In this document: positions 41,273 to 49,492 of the stretch, piece by piece
How positions within the stretch are numbered: the stretch's first letter is position 1
Layout: every line of letters begins with the position of its first letter
Assembly: GCA_035540495.1 (NCBI GenBank)
Contig: DATLGL010000063.1
Coordinates: forward strand, 81,196 to 145,195
Length of the DNA: 64,000 nucleotides
Source of the DNA: DASVEG01 sp035540495
Lineage (GTDB): Bacteria > Actinomycetota > Acidimicrobiia > Acidimicrobiales > CADCTF01
Direction of reading: 5' to 3'
Notes under the pieces: model-generated
The model's database searches: none
What the model was told of the DNA's origin: nothing
The model's input: only the letters and a program-made list of their open reading frames with translations
Position numbers and translations under genes: made by a program

Positions 41273-42106
41273 ATGGGCCGGCGCCGCGCCGAGCAGGTCA
41301 TGGTGCAACGGATCGACGCCGATCGGTCGGGAGGGGGTGGGGGCCGCCGCATGCCCGACGACGTGGTCGTCGAGGAGCCGATGGAGATCCGCCTCGACGG
41401 GCACCTGGTGACGACGACCATGCGCACGCCGGGTCACGACTTCGAGCTCGCAGCGGGCTACTGCTTCGCCGAAGGGCTGCTGAACGGTGCGCCCGTGCGC
41501 GACATCCGCTACTGCGCGACGGGATCCGCGGTCGACACCGAGTTCAACGTCGTCACCGTGTCGACGGGTGGTCGGGCGCCTCGGCCAGCCGAGCGTCTGT
41601 CGACGACCACGACGTCGTGCGGGCTGTGCGGGTCGACGGCGATCGAGCAGATCACGGCGAGGCTCGAGCCGCTCCCGGCGACGCCGGCCGCAGCTGCGCG
41701 GGTCGACGCGTCGACGCTCGCCCGGGTCGCAGAGGCGGTGCGGGCGCGGCAGCCGCTCTTCGACCGCACCGGTTCCGTCCACGCGGCCGCGGCCTTCGAC
41801 CTCGAGTCAGGCGAGATCACCTGCGTGCGCGAAGACATCGGACGCCACAACGCAGCCGACAAGGTCGTCGGGCGGCTGCTGCTCGACGGTGCTCTTCCTG
41901 CGTCGGCGAGCGGGCTGTTCCTCAGTGGCCGCGTCAGCCTCGAGATGGTGCAGAAGGCTTGGGCCGCCGGATTCCCGCTGCTGGCTGCGGTGGGCGGGCC
42001 GTCGTCGCTCGCCGTCGCAACGGCGCACGCGGCGAACCTCACGCTGGTGGGCTTCCTCCGAGGAGATCGGATGACCGTGTACACAGGCGAGGGAGTCGTC
42101 GCATGA
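41273..42106 (+). CDS. fdhD: Formate dehydrogenase sulfurtransferase
   Basis: 277 aa FdhD. It passes sulfur from a cysteine desulfurase to the molybdenum cofactor for insertion in formate dehydrogenase-type enzymes. The catalytic cysteine pair is TTTTSCGLCGS near residue 115. MRTPGHDFELAAGYCFAEGLL and REDIGRHNAADKVVG and FLSGRVSLEMVQKAWAAGFPLLAAVGGPSSLAV are family blocks. It overlaps the oxidoreductase gene by 4 nt. That co-translation with its client is expected. Confidence 0.96.
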   Translation: MGRRRAEQVMVQRIDADRSGGGGGRRMPDDVVVEEPMEIRLDGHLVTTTMRTPGHDFELAAGYCFAEGLLNGAPVRDIRYCATGSAVDTEFNVVTVSTGGRAPRPAERLSTTTTSCGLCGSTAIEQITARLEPLPATPAAAARVDASTLARVAEAVRARQPLFDRTGSVHAAAAFDLESGEITCVREDIGRHNAADKVVGRLLLDGALPASASGLFLSGRVSLEMVQKAWAAGFPLLAAVGGPSSLAVATAHAANLTLVGFLRGDRMTVYTGEGVVA

Positions 42107-44349
42107 ACGTCGGCCGGGGAGCGCGGCGGTGGAACCGCTCGACCTGGGTCGGGCTCCACCCCTACGGCATCGGCTCCGGGGTGCAGAAGCCCAACCACTA
42201 CCTCGAGATGGTGAAGGTCGTCTGGGAGAACCGGCGCCATCCGATCTACGGCTGGCAAGTGCTGCGCAAGGGCGTGTGCGACGGCTGCGCGCTCGGCGTC
42301 GCCGGGTTCAAGGACTGGACGATCGACGGCGTCCACCTCTGCACCACCCGACTGAAGCTGCTCGCGGTGAACACGGCCGACGCGATCGACCCGTCGGTGC
42401 TCGCCGACGCCGGAGCGCTCGCCGGCCGCAGCGGCGCGGAGTTGCGCTCGCTCGGCCGCTTGGGACATCCGATGCGGCGGCGGGCGGGGGAGCGCGGGTT
42501 CTCGCGCATCAGCTGGGACGAGGCGATGTCGACGATCGCGCAGCGGATCCGCGACGCGGGCGGTGACCGAACCGCGATCTACCTCACGAGCCGCGGCATC
42601 ACCAACGAGGTGTACTACGCCGCGGGCAAGGCCGCCCGAGCCATGGGCGTCGCGAGCGTCGACTCCGCAGCCCGCGTCTGCCACGCGCCGTCAACCGTGG
42701 CCTTGAAGGAGGCCATCGGTGCTGCGGCGACCACGTGCTCGTTCGTCGACGTGCTCGAGAGCGACCTGATCGTGCTCATCGGCTCGAACCCCGCGAACAA
42801 CCAGCCGGTCTTCATGAAGTACCTGTACGAGGCCAAGCGCGACGGCACCAAGGTCGCCGTGGTCAACCCGTACCTCGAGCCGGGGCTCGACACGTACTGG
42901 GTGCCGTCGAGCACCGAGTCGGCGCTGTTCGGCACGAAGATCTGCGACGTCCACGTGCCGGTCCGGCCCGGTGGAGACGTCGCCTTCTGCAACGCGGCGC
43001 TGAAGCTCTTGATCGAACGCGGCGCGGTCGACGCCGGGTTCATCGCGGCCCACACCGACGGATGGGACGAACTCGTCGCCGCGCTCGACCGGCAGCCGCT
43101 CGACGACCTGCTCGCCGCGAGCGGGCTCACTCGCGCGCAGCTCGACGCGTTCGTCGATGCGTACGCCGAGGCTCGCACCGCGATCCTCGTCTGGTCGATG
43201 GGTATCACCCAGCACCGAGAGTCGGTGGCCGGCGTGCAGGCGATCGTCAACCTCGGGCTCGCCCGCGGCAACGTCGGTCGCGACGGGGCGGGCCTCATGC
43301 CGATCCGCGGGCACTCCGGCGTGCAGGGCGGGGCGGAGATGGGCGCGTACTCGACGGCATTCCCGGGAGGCGTGCCCGTCGACGAGGAGAACGCTCGCCG
43401 CTTCGCCGCTCTGTGGGGTTTCGCCGTGCCGTCGGCTCCCGGACTCACCGCGCCCGAGATGGTGGAAGCGGCCGACGACGGACGCCTCGACGTCCTCTAC
43501 ATGTCGGGCGGCAACTTCCTCGACGTGCTGCCCGATCCGCCACGGGTCGAGCGAGCCCTGCGCCGCGTGCCGCTGCGGGTGCACCACGACATCGTCCTCA
43601 CCAGCCAGATGCTGGTGGAGCCCGACGTCGGCGAGGTCATCCTCCTGCCGGTCGCCACGCGGTACGAGCAGGAGGGCGGAGGCACCGAGACGACCACCGA
43701 GCGGCGGATCGCGTTCTCGCCCGAGATCCCAGGTCATCGGGTGGCGGAGGCGCGCAGCGAGTGGCGGGTGTTCGCCGACCTCGCGATGCGCGTTCGTCCT
43801 GACCTGAAGCGTGCGTTCTCGTGGCCGACGAACCGATCGCTGCGGGAGGAGATCGCGCGCGTCGTGCCGTCGTACTCGGGCATCGAGACGCTCGAGAAGA
43901 CCGGCGACAGCGTGCAATGGGGCGGACGCCACCTCGCACGGGGCGGTGCCTTCCCGACGACGTCAGGTCGGGGCCGGTTCACCCCGGTCGAGCCGCCGGC
44001 GATCGAACTTCCCGACGGCGCCTACTTCGTGTCGACGCGCCGCGGCAAGCAGTTCAACTCGATGATCCAGGCTGCGCACGACCCGCTGACCGGCGCGAGC
44101 CGCGACGCGGTCTTCATCGACGAGGCGGACGCATCGGCTCGGGGTCTCGGCGAGGGCGATCGGGTGAGGCTGGTGAGCGACACCGGTGCTCTCGTCGGCA
44201 CGGTGCGCCTCGCGAAGCTCCCGGCGCGCACGTTGCAGGTGCACTGGCCAGAAGGGAACGTGCTGATCGGCGCCGGCCCGGAGCATCGCGAGCCTCGATC
44301 GAAGGTGCCCGACTACAACGCGGTCGTGACCCTCGAACGGGTCGAGTGA
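42103..44349 (+). CDS. Molybdopterin oxidoreductase, FdhF/YdeP-like
   Basis: 748 aa formate-dehydrogenase-alpha-like protein of the YdeP type. The N-terminal WVGLHPYGIGSGVQKPNHYLEMVKVVWENR and CDGCALGVAGFKDWTIDGVHLC provide only CxxC plus one further Cys; the third Cys of the usual CxxCxxxC is Val, so a 4Fe-4S cluster may be altered or absent. The presumed Mo ligand Cys is in ARVCHAPSTVALKEAIG near 190. MGITQHRESV, RGNVGRDGAGLMPIRGHSGVQG and the C-terminal molydop-binding domain follow. Formate oxidation is not assured; YdeP-type substrates are largely unknown. Confidence 0.9.
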   Translation: MNVGRGARRWNRSTWVGLHPYGIGSGVQKPNHYLEMVKVVWENRRHPIYGWQVLRKGVCDGCALGVAGFKDWTIDGVHLCTTRLKLLAVNTADAIDPSVLADAGALAGRSGAELRSLGRLGHPMRRRAGERGFSRISWDEAMSTIAQRIRDAGGDRTAIYLTSRGITNEVYYAAGKAARAMGVASVDSAARVCHAPSTVALKEAIGAAATTCSFVDVLESDLIVLIGSNPANNQPVFMKYLYEAKRDGTKVAVVNPYLEPGLDTYWVPSSTESALFGTKICDVHVPVRPGGDVAFCNAALKLLIERGAVDAGFIAAHTDGWDELVAALDRQPLDDLLAASGLTRAQLDAFVDAYAEARTAILVWSMGITQHRESVAGVQAIVNLGLARGNVGRDGAGLMPIRGHSGVQGGAEMGAYSTAFPGGVPVDEENARRFAALWGFAVPSAPGLTAPEMVEAADDGRLDVLYMSGGNFLDVLPDPPRVERALRRVPLRVHHDIVLTSQMLVEPDVGEVILLPVATRYEQEGGGTETTTERRIAFSPEIPGHRVAEARSEWRVFADLAMRVRPDLKRAFSWPTNRSLREEIARVVPSYSGIETLEKTGDSVQWGGRHLARGGAFPTTSGRGRFTPVEPPAIELPDGAYFVSTRRGKQFNSMIQAAHDPLTGASRDAVFIDEADASARGLGEGDRVRLVSDTGALVGTVRLAKLPARTLQVHWPEGNVLIGAGPEHREPRSKVPDYNAVVTLERVE

Positions 44350-44993
44350 CACCGGCGCCGCGGAGAATCGGCGTCGGCGGTACCGGCGGTACCGGCGGTA
44401 CCGGCGGTACAGGCGCCGTCGGCGGCGTCGTGCTCGCCGGTGGTGCCGGGCGGAGGTTCGGCGCACCGAAGGCGACCGCGATGATCGGCGGCCAGTCCCT
44501 CGTCGAGCGCGCGGTGCAGATCCTGCGCATCGCGGGGTGCGATCCCGTGGTCGTCGTCGCTCGCGCAGAGACGCCGCTTCCCGCGCTCGGCGAGTCCGGC
44601 GCGATCGTGCGCGACGACGGCGAGGGAGCGCTCGGGGCGATCGCGGTTGGGTGCGATGCGCTCGACACCGACCAAGTCGTCGTCCTCGCGTGCGACCTGC
44701 CGAACGCCTCATCCGTCGTCGCACGTCTGGTCGACGACCCTCGCCCCGCCGTCGTCGCCGCTGACCTCGACGGCCAGGTCCAGCCCCTGTGCGCCCGATA
44801 TCCCCGCGCCGCAGCCGTGGAAGCCGCGCGTGCGCTCGTCGCAGCCGGGGACCGCCGCACGAGGTCGCTACCTAAGGCCCTGCGCGCCGGCGTCGTGATC
44901 GCGGCGCTCGACGACGAGCTGCTCAACGTCAACACCCCCGCCGACCTCGATCGGGTGACGGAACGAAGGCGGCGATTCAGTCGACGGCGATGA
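44346..44993 (+). CDS. mobA: Molybdenum cofactor guanylyltransferase-like protein
   Basis: 215 aa nucleotidyltransferase. VVLAGGAGRRFGAPKATAMIGGQSLVERAVQIL is the MobA signature; VVLACDLPNASSVV carries the metal Asp; LPKALRAGVV and NVNTPADL are the end blocks. It would attach GMP to molybdopterin for the preceding oxidoreductase, with which it overlaps by 4 nt. The N-terminus carries four GGT repeats encoded by a 9-nt tandem repeat. Its 3' end overlaps the convergent gene by 17 nt. Confidence 0.88.
   Translation: MTPAPRRIGVGGTGGTGGTGGTGAVGGVVLAGGAGRRFGAPKATAMIGGQSLVERAVQILRIAGCDPVVVVARAETPLPALGESGAIVRDDGEGALGAIAVGCDALDTDQVVVLACDLPNASSVVARLVDDPRPAVVAADLDGQVQPLCARYPRAAAVEAARALVAAGDRRTRSLPKALRAGVVIAALDDELLNVNTPADLDRVTERRRRFSRRR
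44375..44410 (+). repeat. Tandem 9-nt repeat in mobA
   Basis: Four exact copies of CGGCGGTAC, encoding Gly-Gly-Thr repeats just before the nucleotide-binding loop. Copy-number change would stay in frame. Confidence 0.85.
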
Positions 44994-45408
44994 CGCCGCC
45001 GTCCTCCACGTTCCGCGCCCCGAGCGGGGCGTCGAGGCGCACGACCACCGACAGCTGGGTGCAGCGGGTGTGGGGCTGGCGCCGCCACACGGTCACCCGC
45101 ACCGTCGTCGGGCTCTCGCTGACCTCGTAGCTCACGACGCGAGCGCAGGCCGAGGCGTCGACCGCGAGATGGAGCTCGTTGGGTGTCGCGCTCGAGACCA
45201 GCTGCCACGGCACCGAGACCCATTCGCCTTCGACGCGGCGTTCGCTCGCACCCGCGGCCGGAAGCTCGATCCCGTAGCCGCGACCGAGGATGAGGCTGAG
45301 CAGGACCGCCGCGAGCGCGCCCGCAGCGGCGCGATACGTCGCCCGCGTGTCGCCTGACGCTCGTGGCTGCTCGTCGCCGCGTGTGGCGACGGGCAGCTCC
45401 TCATCCAT
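44977..45408 (-). CDS. Single-helix anchored exported protein, unknown function
   Basis: 143 aa. A short basic/polar N-terminus, one membrane helix (AAGALAAVLLSLILGRGYG, about 30-48), then an outside domain rich in beta strands (VPWQLVSSATPNELHLAVDASACARVVSYEVSESPTTVRVTVWRRQPHTRC). Two Cys may pair. No family recognised. ATG 45408 chosen; upstream codons run into the terminator of the dehydrogenase gene. Overlaps mobA by 17 nt at the 3' end. Confidence 0.65.
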   Translation of the reverse strand: MDEELPVATRGDEQPRASGDTRATYRAAAGALAAVLLSLILGRGYGIELPAAGASERRVEGEWVSVPWQLVSSATPNELHLAVDASACARVVSYEVSESPTTVRVTVWRRQPHTRCTQLSVVVRLDAPLGARNVEDGGVIAVD

Positions 45409-45443
45409 GATGCGATGCCTATCCACGACCTGACCCCGGCAAT

Positions 45444-45481
45444 CCTTCGCCGTCGAGCCTCGCGCACCCTTCCGGCGAAGG
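45444..45481 (-). terminator. Hairpin after dehydrogenase gene
   Basis: CCTTCGCCG / CGGCGAAGG, 9-bp perfect arms with a 20-nt loop, starting 2 nt past the dehydrogenase stop. A 13-bp palindrome AAGGCTCAGCCTT (45478-45490) covers that stop codon. No T-run. Confidence 0.35.
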
Positions 45482-45482
45482 C

Positions 45483-46523
45483 TCAGCCTTTCGGGTCGAG
45501 GAGCACCTTTAGGACGCCGTCCTCCCGGTTGTCGAACACCCGATACCCCTCCGCGGCCTCGCTGAGCCCGAGGCGGTGCGTGAAGACGTCCTCCGGATGC
45601 AGCCGCCCCGAAGCCACCAGCGGCAGGAGCGCCTCCCACGTCACCGGCACCGAGGCGAGGGTGGTTCGCAGGGTGAGGCGGCGGAAGAGGAGGAGCGGCA
45701 TCGGCACCGGCAGCGCGAGGTTCATGCTCACGCCGATGACCGAGACGGTGCCGCCGGGCGCCGCGCACAGCAGCGCGTCGAGGATCGTCTGGTCGGCGCC
45801 GACCGCCTCGATCACCGACTGAGCGCCGCGCCCCTTGGTCAGCTCCATCACGTGAGCTGCCGTGCCCTTGCTCGCGTCGACCGGCTCCGCGCCGAGCTCC
45901 TCGGCCCGCGCCAGCCGGTCGGGGACCATGTCGACCGCGAGGATCCGGGATGCCCCGAACAGCTGGGCGCACTGCAGGGCGAAGATCCCCACCGGACCGA
46001 GGCCGATGACGACGACCGTCGAACCCGGTTCGATGTCGGCCCGCTGCGCTCCGAGGTACCCCGTCGGGAGGATGTCGGTGAGCAGTACCGACTGCTCCGT
46101 CGTGATCGCCTCGGGGATCTTCAGCGCGAAGACGTCAGCTGCCGGAACCGCCGCGGCCTCGGCCTGTCCGCCGGGGAGGTCGAGGTTCGTTCCGAACACC
46201 TTGACGCCGCCGCCCGTGCACACGACCGGGTCGCGGGAGAGGCAGGCGAGGCAGTGGCCGCAGCCGATCACGCCGGAGACCAGCACGCGGTCGCCGACGG
46301 CGAGTGTGCGCACCTCGGGCCCCACCTCCGAGATCGTTCCGACGAACTCGTGGCCGAGGCGCACGCCCGCCCCGCCCATCGAGCCGTGGTACAGGTGCAG
46401 GTCGGATCCGCAGATCGCCGTCCGGTCGATCGTGACGATCGCCCCGTCGGGCCCGGGGAGCGTCGGGTCGGGGACCTCCTCCACCGAGACGGATCGTTCT
46501 CCCTGGAGCACCACAGCGCGCAT
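45483..46523 (-). CDS. Zinc-dependent alcohol dehydrogenase (MDR family)
   Basis: 346 aa. Catalytic zinc at CGSDLHLYHG and GHEFVGTISEVG. The structural-zinc lobe is present as CGHCLACLSRDPVVC. The NAD fold is VVVIGLGPVGIFALQCAQLFGASRILAVD. Related to alcohol/threonine-type dehydrogenases; substrate unknown. ATG 46523 is preceded 6 nt upstream by TACGAT (leaderless). A TTG 21 nt earlier is less likely. Divergent from the hexapeptide acyltransferase. Confidence 0.92.
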   Translation of the reverse strand: MRAVVLQGERSVSVEEVPDPTLPGPDGAIVTIDRTAICGSDLHLYHGSMGGAGVRLGHEFVGTISEVGPEVRTLAVGDRVLVSGVIGCGHCLACLSRDPVVCTGGGVKVFGTNLDLPGGQAEAAAVPAADVFALKIPEAITTEQSVLLTDILPTGYLGAQRADIEPGSTVVVIGLGPVGIFALQCAQLFGASRILAVDMVPDRLARAEELGAEPVDASKGTAAHVMELTKGRGAQSVIEAVGADQTILDALLCAAPGGTVSVIGVSMNLALPVPMPLLLFRRLTLRTTLASVPVTWEALLPLVASGRLHPEDVFTHRLGLSEAAEGYRVFDNREDGVLKVLLDPKG

Positions 46524-46529
46524 CCGGCG

Positions 46530-46588
46530 ATCGTAAACACGCAACCCGGTGTGTGCGGTCCTCGAGGCGGCCGCTCGCTGAATACGGT
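46530..46588. promoter_or_regulatory. Back-to-back leaderless promoters
   Basis: Minus strand TACGAT (46530-46535) lies 6 nt before the dehydrogenase ATG. Plus strand TACGGT (46583-46588) lies 6 nt before the acyltransferase GTG. Confidence 0.5.
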
Positions 46589-46594
46589 GGCGCC

Positions 46595-47293
46595 GTGTTC
46601 GCTCCAGACCAGCTGTCGACGCGGTCGCGGAAGATCGCGGCCGCGCTGATCCACCGAGGCTGGGCGTGGATCAGCGCGGTCGGTGCGGTGTCGCCCGACG
46701 ACGAGCGGGGCCGGCGCTACCGGTCGATGGGCACGGCGAGCTGCATAGCGTTCCCTCCTGGGGCCGTCTTCGGGGAGCGGTGGATCACCATCGGCGCAGG
46801 CACCCTCCTCGGGCCGCAGGTGAGCATGTCGGTCGGGATGCCGGGCGAGCCGCTCGACCCCGACGCCGATCCCGTGATCCGCATCGGCGACCGCTGCAAC
46901 ATCGGTCGCGGGTCGTCGATCATCGGCCGCCAGTCGATCGAGATCGGCGACGACGTGACGACGGGCCCGAACGTCTACATCACCGACCACAACCACACGT
47001 ACAACGAGATCGACGTCCCGATCACCCGGCAGTGGCCGGCGGAGGCGCCGGTGCGGATCGGCACGGGGTCGTGGCTCGGCGCGGGCGTGACCGTGCTCCC
47101 GGGCACCAGCATCGGCCGGAACGTCACGGTGGGCGCTGGGTCCGTCGTGCGAGGCCACGTCCCCGATCACTGCGTGATCGCCGGGTCGCCGGCGCGGGTC
47201 GTTCGCCGCTTCGTCGACGGGGCGTGGGATCCGCCCATCCCGCCGCAGGACGTACGCCCACCGGCGGGGTGGAACGTGCGCGACCAGATCTGA
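46595..47293 (+). CDS. Hexapeptide-repeat (LbH) acyltransferase
   Basis: 232 aa. Left-handed beta-helix repeats run from about residue 60: ITIGAGTLLGPQVSMSVG, IRIGDRCNIGRGSSIIGRQSIEIGDDVTTGPNVYITDHNHTYNE (with the catalytic-type His), VRIGTGSWLGAGVTVLPGTSIGRNVTVGAGSVVRGHVPDHCVIAGSPARVVRRF. It resembles acetyltransferases of the NodL/WbbJ type, which O-acetylate sugars or lipids. GTG start with leaderless -10. Confidence 0.88.
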   Translation: MFAPDQLSTRSRKIAAALIHRGWAWISAVGAVSPDDERGRRYRSMGTASCIAFPPGAVFGERWITIGAGTLLGPQVSMSVGMPGEPLDPDADPVIRIGDRCNIGRGSSIIGRQSIEIGDDVTTGPNVYITDHNHTYNEIDVPITRQWPAEAPVRIGTGSWLGAGVTVLPGTSIGRNVTVGAGSVVRGHVPDHCVIAGSPARVVRRFVDGAWDPPIPPQDVRPPAGWNVRDQI

Positions 47294-47309
47294 ACGCCGC
47301 CTTCGGCGT
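47294..47309. terminator. Hairpin between convergent genes
   Basis: ACGCCG-CCTT-CGGCGT: 6-bp perfect stem with a 4-nt loop, exactly between the two stop codons. It could serve both directions. Confidence 0.4.
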
Positions 47310-48724
47310 CAGCCGACGCGGCGAAGCGCGCGCATGCGCAGGCGGATGTGCGACGGTCGTTCCTCGTCGCAGAGGCGGAGGAACGCCACGGGACCGAGCG
47401 GGCTGGCGAACGTGGTGCGGTCGATCGGCGACAGAGGTGACGACATGCCGACGAACGCCTTCGGGTCGGGGAGGCCGGAGGCGACCTGCGCCGACGACGA
47501 CGTCGCCCCGACCCGCATCTCGGAGCTGTCGACGAGTCTCGCCGTGAGGCCGCCGCCATCGTCGGATGGCTCGATGTCGATCGTCAGTTCGGCGTTGGCG
47601 TAGGTGCCGGCGTACGGCGTCATGTCGGCGGGCGCCGGCTCGTCGTCCGCCGTCGCGGCAGGACCGAACCCGTCGATCATCGCGGTCACGATGTTGACGC
47701 CCTGGTCGGAGTTGGTGAGGGCGACGAGCACCTGGTCGGTGTTCGGATCGAGTGCGACGACCCCCGACTGCCCGGGGTTCGCGCCCCCGATCCGGACGAT
47801 CGTCCCCGTCGGGTGGTCCCAGACCTGCCACGCCATGCCGACGCCCCGCATCTTCGTCACACCTCCTGGAGCGCGTGCATGGAGCTGGCGCATCGCCCTC
47901 GCAGACGCCGCCGACAGGACGCGTGGCGCGGCGCCCTCGAGGTGGGCCGCGGCGAAGCGAGCCAGATCGGCTGCGGTGCTGACGAGGGTGGCCCCAGCGG
48001 GGGCGAGGCCTCGCGTGCACATCGGGTCGGCGGAGAGGGTGCCGTGAGCGACGGGCCGCAGGCCGTCCGGCCCGATCAGGTGGCCCCTCGCGACATCGCC
48101 TCCGGCGGCGAACGTCGCATCCGTCTCGCTCCCGCTGTCGAACCGCGTCGACTCCATCCCCAGCGAGTCGAACACGCGGTCGCGGGCGACGTCCTCCCAC
48201 GTCTCGCCACGGAGGCGGGCGACGAGCAGCCCGGCGAGCACGAAGCCGGCGTTGCAATAGCTGAACGTCGCGCCGGGCGCGAACAGCAGATCACGGTCGG
48301 CCAGAAGTGCGGCATAACGTTCGAGCGCACCCGGATCGTCGCCGGTGTCGACGAACAGATCGCCGGCGTCGATGCCCGAGGAGTGCGCGACGAGGTGGAG
48401 GACGGTGATCCGGTCGTCGAGCGCCGCCTCGGGCAGCCATCGTCCGACCGGCTCGTCCACCGCGACGAGCCCGTCGTCGACGCACTGCATCACCATCGTC
48501 GCTGTGAGCAGCTTCGTGATCGAACCGGGACGGAGCCTCGTCGAGGTCGTGACGGGGCGCCCGGTCTCGGCGTCGGCCGTGCCGGCCGCCGCTTCGGTGA
48601 GGCACCCGTCGGCACCCACATGCGCGAGCTGGACGCCGGCCACGGAAGGGAAATCCGTCAGACCCGCTGCCGTCGTTGCAAGATCGGCGAACGGATCAAA
48701 GGCACCCGTCATGGGGTTAGACAT
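47309..48724 (-). CDS. Beta-lactamase-fold serine hydrolase
   Basis: 471 aa of the class C beta-lactamase/D-Ala-D-Ala peptidase/esterase family. SxxK is SITK in LRPGSITKLLTATMVM near residue 68. The YxN motif is YCN near 150. The third motif is RIGGANPG near 315. A C-terminal lipocalin-like domain (TPYAGTYANAELTIDIEPSDDGG) follows. No signal peptide, so it is cytoplasmic or leaderless-exported. The ATG lies 17 bp from the divergent RHH/Clp-N gene and its -10 is within their shared palindrome. MTGAFD at 48712 is an alternative start. Confidence 0.9.
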   Translation of the reverse strand: MSNPMTGAFDPFADLATTAAGLTDFPSVAGVQLAHVGADGCLTEAAAGTADAETGRPVTTSTRLRPGSITKLLTATMVMQCVDDGLVAVDEPVGRWLPEAALDDRITVLHLVAHSSGIDAGDLFVDTGDDPGALERYAALLADRDLLFAPGATFSYCNAGFVLAGLLVARLRGETWEDVARDRVFDSLGMESTRFDSGSETDATFAAGGDVARGHLIGPDGLRPVAHGTLSADPMCTRGLAPAGATLVSTAADLARFAAAHLEGAAPRVLSAASARAMRQLHARAPGGVTKMRGVGMAWQVWDHPTGTIVRIGGANPGQSGVVALDPNTDQVLVALTNSDQGVNIVTAMIDGFGPAATADDEPAPADMTPYAGTYANAELTIDIEPSDDGGGLTARLVDSSEMRVGATSSSAQVASGLPDPKAFVGMSSPLSPIDRTTFASPLGPVAFLRLCDEERPSHIRLRMRALRRVG

Positions 48725-48726
48725 GG

Positions 48727-48739
48727 GGTTACAGTAACC
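48727..48739. promoter_or_regulatory. Palindromic operator holding both divergent -10 boxes
   Basis: GGTTACAGTAACC, perfect 13-bp palindrome. TACAGT lies 6 nt before the ATG at 48742, and on the other strand TACTGT lies 6 nt before the ATG at 48724. A dimer bound here would block both leaderless promoters. Confidence 0.65.
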
Positions 48740-48741
48740 AC

Positions 48742-49482
48742 ATGGGCAAGGTCAACGTCTACCTCCCGGATGATCTGGAAGCTGCGGCGCGGGCCACCGG
48801 CATCTCGATCTCCGCCGTCTGTCAGGCGGCGCTGCGTGGTGTCGTCGATTCGGTCACGGCGATCAGCGACCCGTCCGGCGGCGGGTGGCGACGGATCTCG
48901 TCGAATCCCGCGGCTGCCGGGCTCGGCGTGACACCTCGGCTCGCGTCGATCCTCGATGACGTCGAGCGGCGGGCGATCGCGGACGGTCGCGAGGTGAGCG
49001 TGTTCGACCTCCTGGGAGGCATCGTCGACCACGGCGAGAACCTCGGTGCGCGGGTGCTGCGCGACCTGGGCGTCGAGCTCCCGCCCTCTGGTCAGGTGCC
49101 GCGGAGGAAGTCGCCCCGCCCGTCGACCGCTCGGTCGGGTGGGGATCGGGTGCTCGACGACGACGCCGTTGCCGTCCTGCGTGGTGCGGCACGGGCTGCG
49201 AGCGAGATGCGCCACCCGAGGATCGGCACGGAGCACCTCGTGCTGGCCATGGGTGGACCGTCTGCGCCGGAGGCGATCGCCTCGATGTTCGCCGCGTTGT
49301 CCCTCGACGAGAGGAGCCTGCGCCGCCACGTGCAACGACTGGGCGAGAACCCGTGGGCGGTCGCGGCGCCGGAGCATGGCGACGGTTCTCCGGCCGATCA
49401 CGACGAGCGGCTCGCGCGGCTCGAGCGCGAGGTCGAGCGTCTCGCGGAGCAGCTCCGAGCGGGCGAGAGGCGGACGCGCTAA
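48742..49482 (+). CDS. Ribbon-helix-helix / Clp N-domain fusion protein
   Basis: 246 aa. Residues 2-40 (KVNVYLPDDLEAAARATGISISAVCQAALRGVV) form a CopG-like ribbon-helix-helix. Two Clp-N (ClpA/B/C amino-terminal) half repeats follow: VTPRLASILDDVERRAIADGREVSVFDLLGGIVDHGENLGARVLRDLGV (about 65-115) and LDDDAVAVLRGAARAASEMRHPRIGTEHLVLAMGG (about 140-195). A coiled coil, DERLARLEREVERLAEQLRAGERR, ends the protein. There is no AAA+ domain. Such proteins exist in other actinobacteria but I know of no assigned function; a regulator whose stability or activity is linked to Clp is a hypothesis. Confidence 0.82.
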   Translation: MGKVNVYLPDDLEAAARATGISISAVCQAALRGVVDSVTAISDPSGGGWRRISSNPAAAGLGVTPRLASILDDVERRAIADGREVSVFDLLGGIVDHGENLGARVLRDLGVELPPSGQVPRRKSPRPSTARSGGDRVLDDDAVAVLRGAARAASEMRHPRIGTEHLVLAMGGPSAPEAIASMFAALSLDERSLRRHVQRLGENPWAVAAPEHGDGSPADHDERLARLEREVERLAEQLRAGERRTR

Positions 49483-49492
49483 CACTCCCGCC

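Noticed and set aside
47309..48724. True class C beta-lactamase (antibiotic resistance)
   Set aside because: No signal peptide, an extra C-terminal lipocalin-like domain and an IGG third motif fit esterase/peptidase relatives better.
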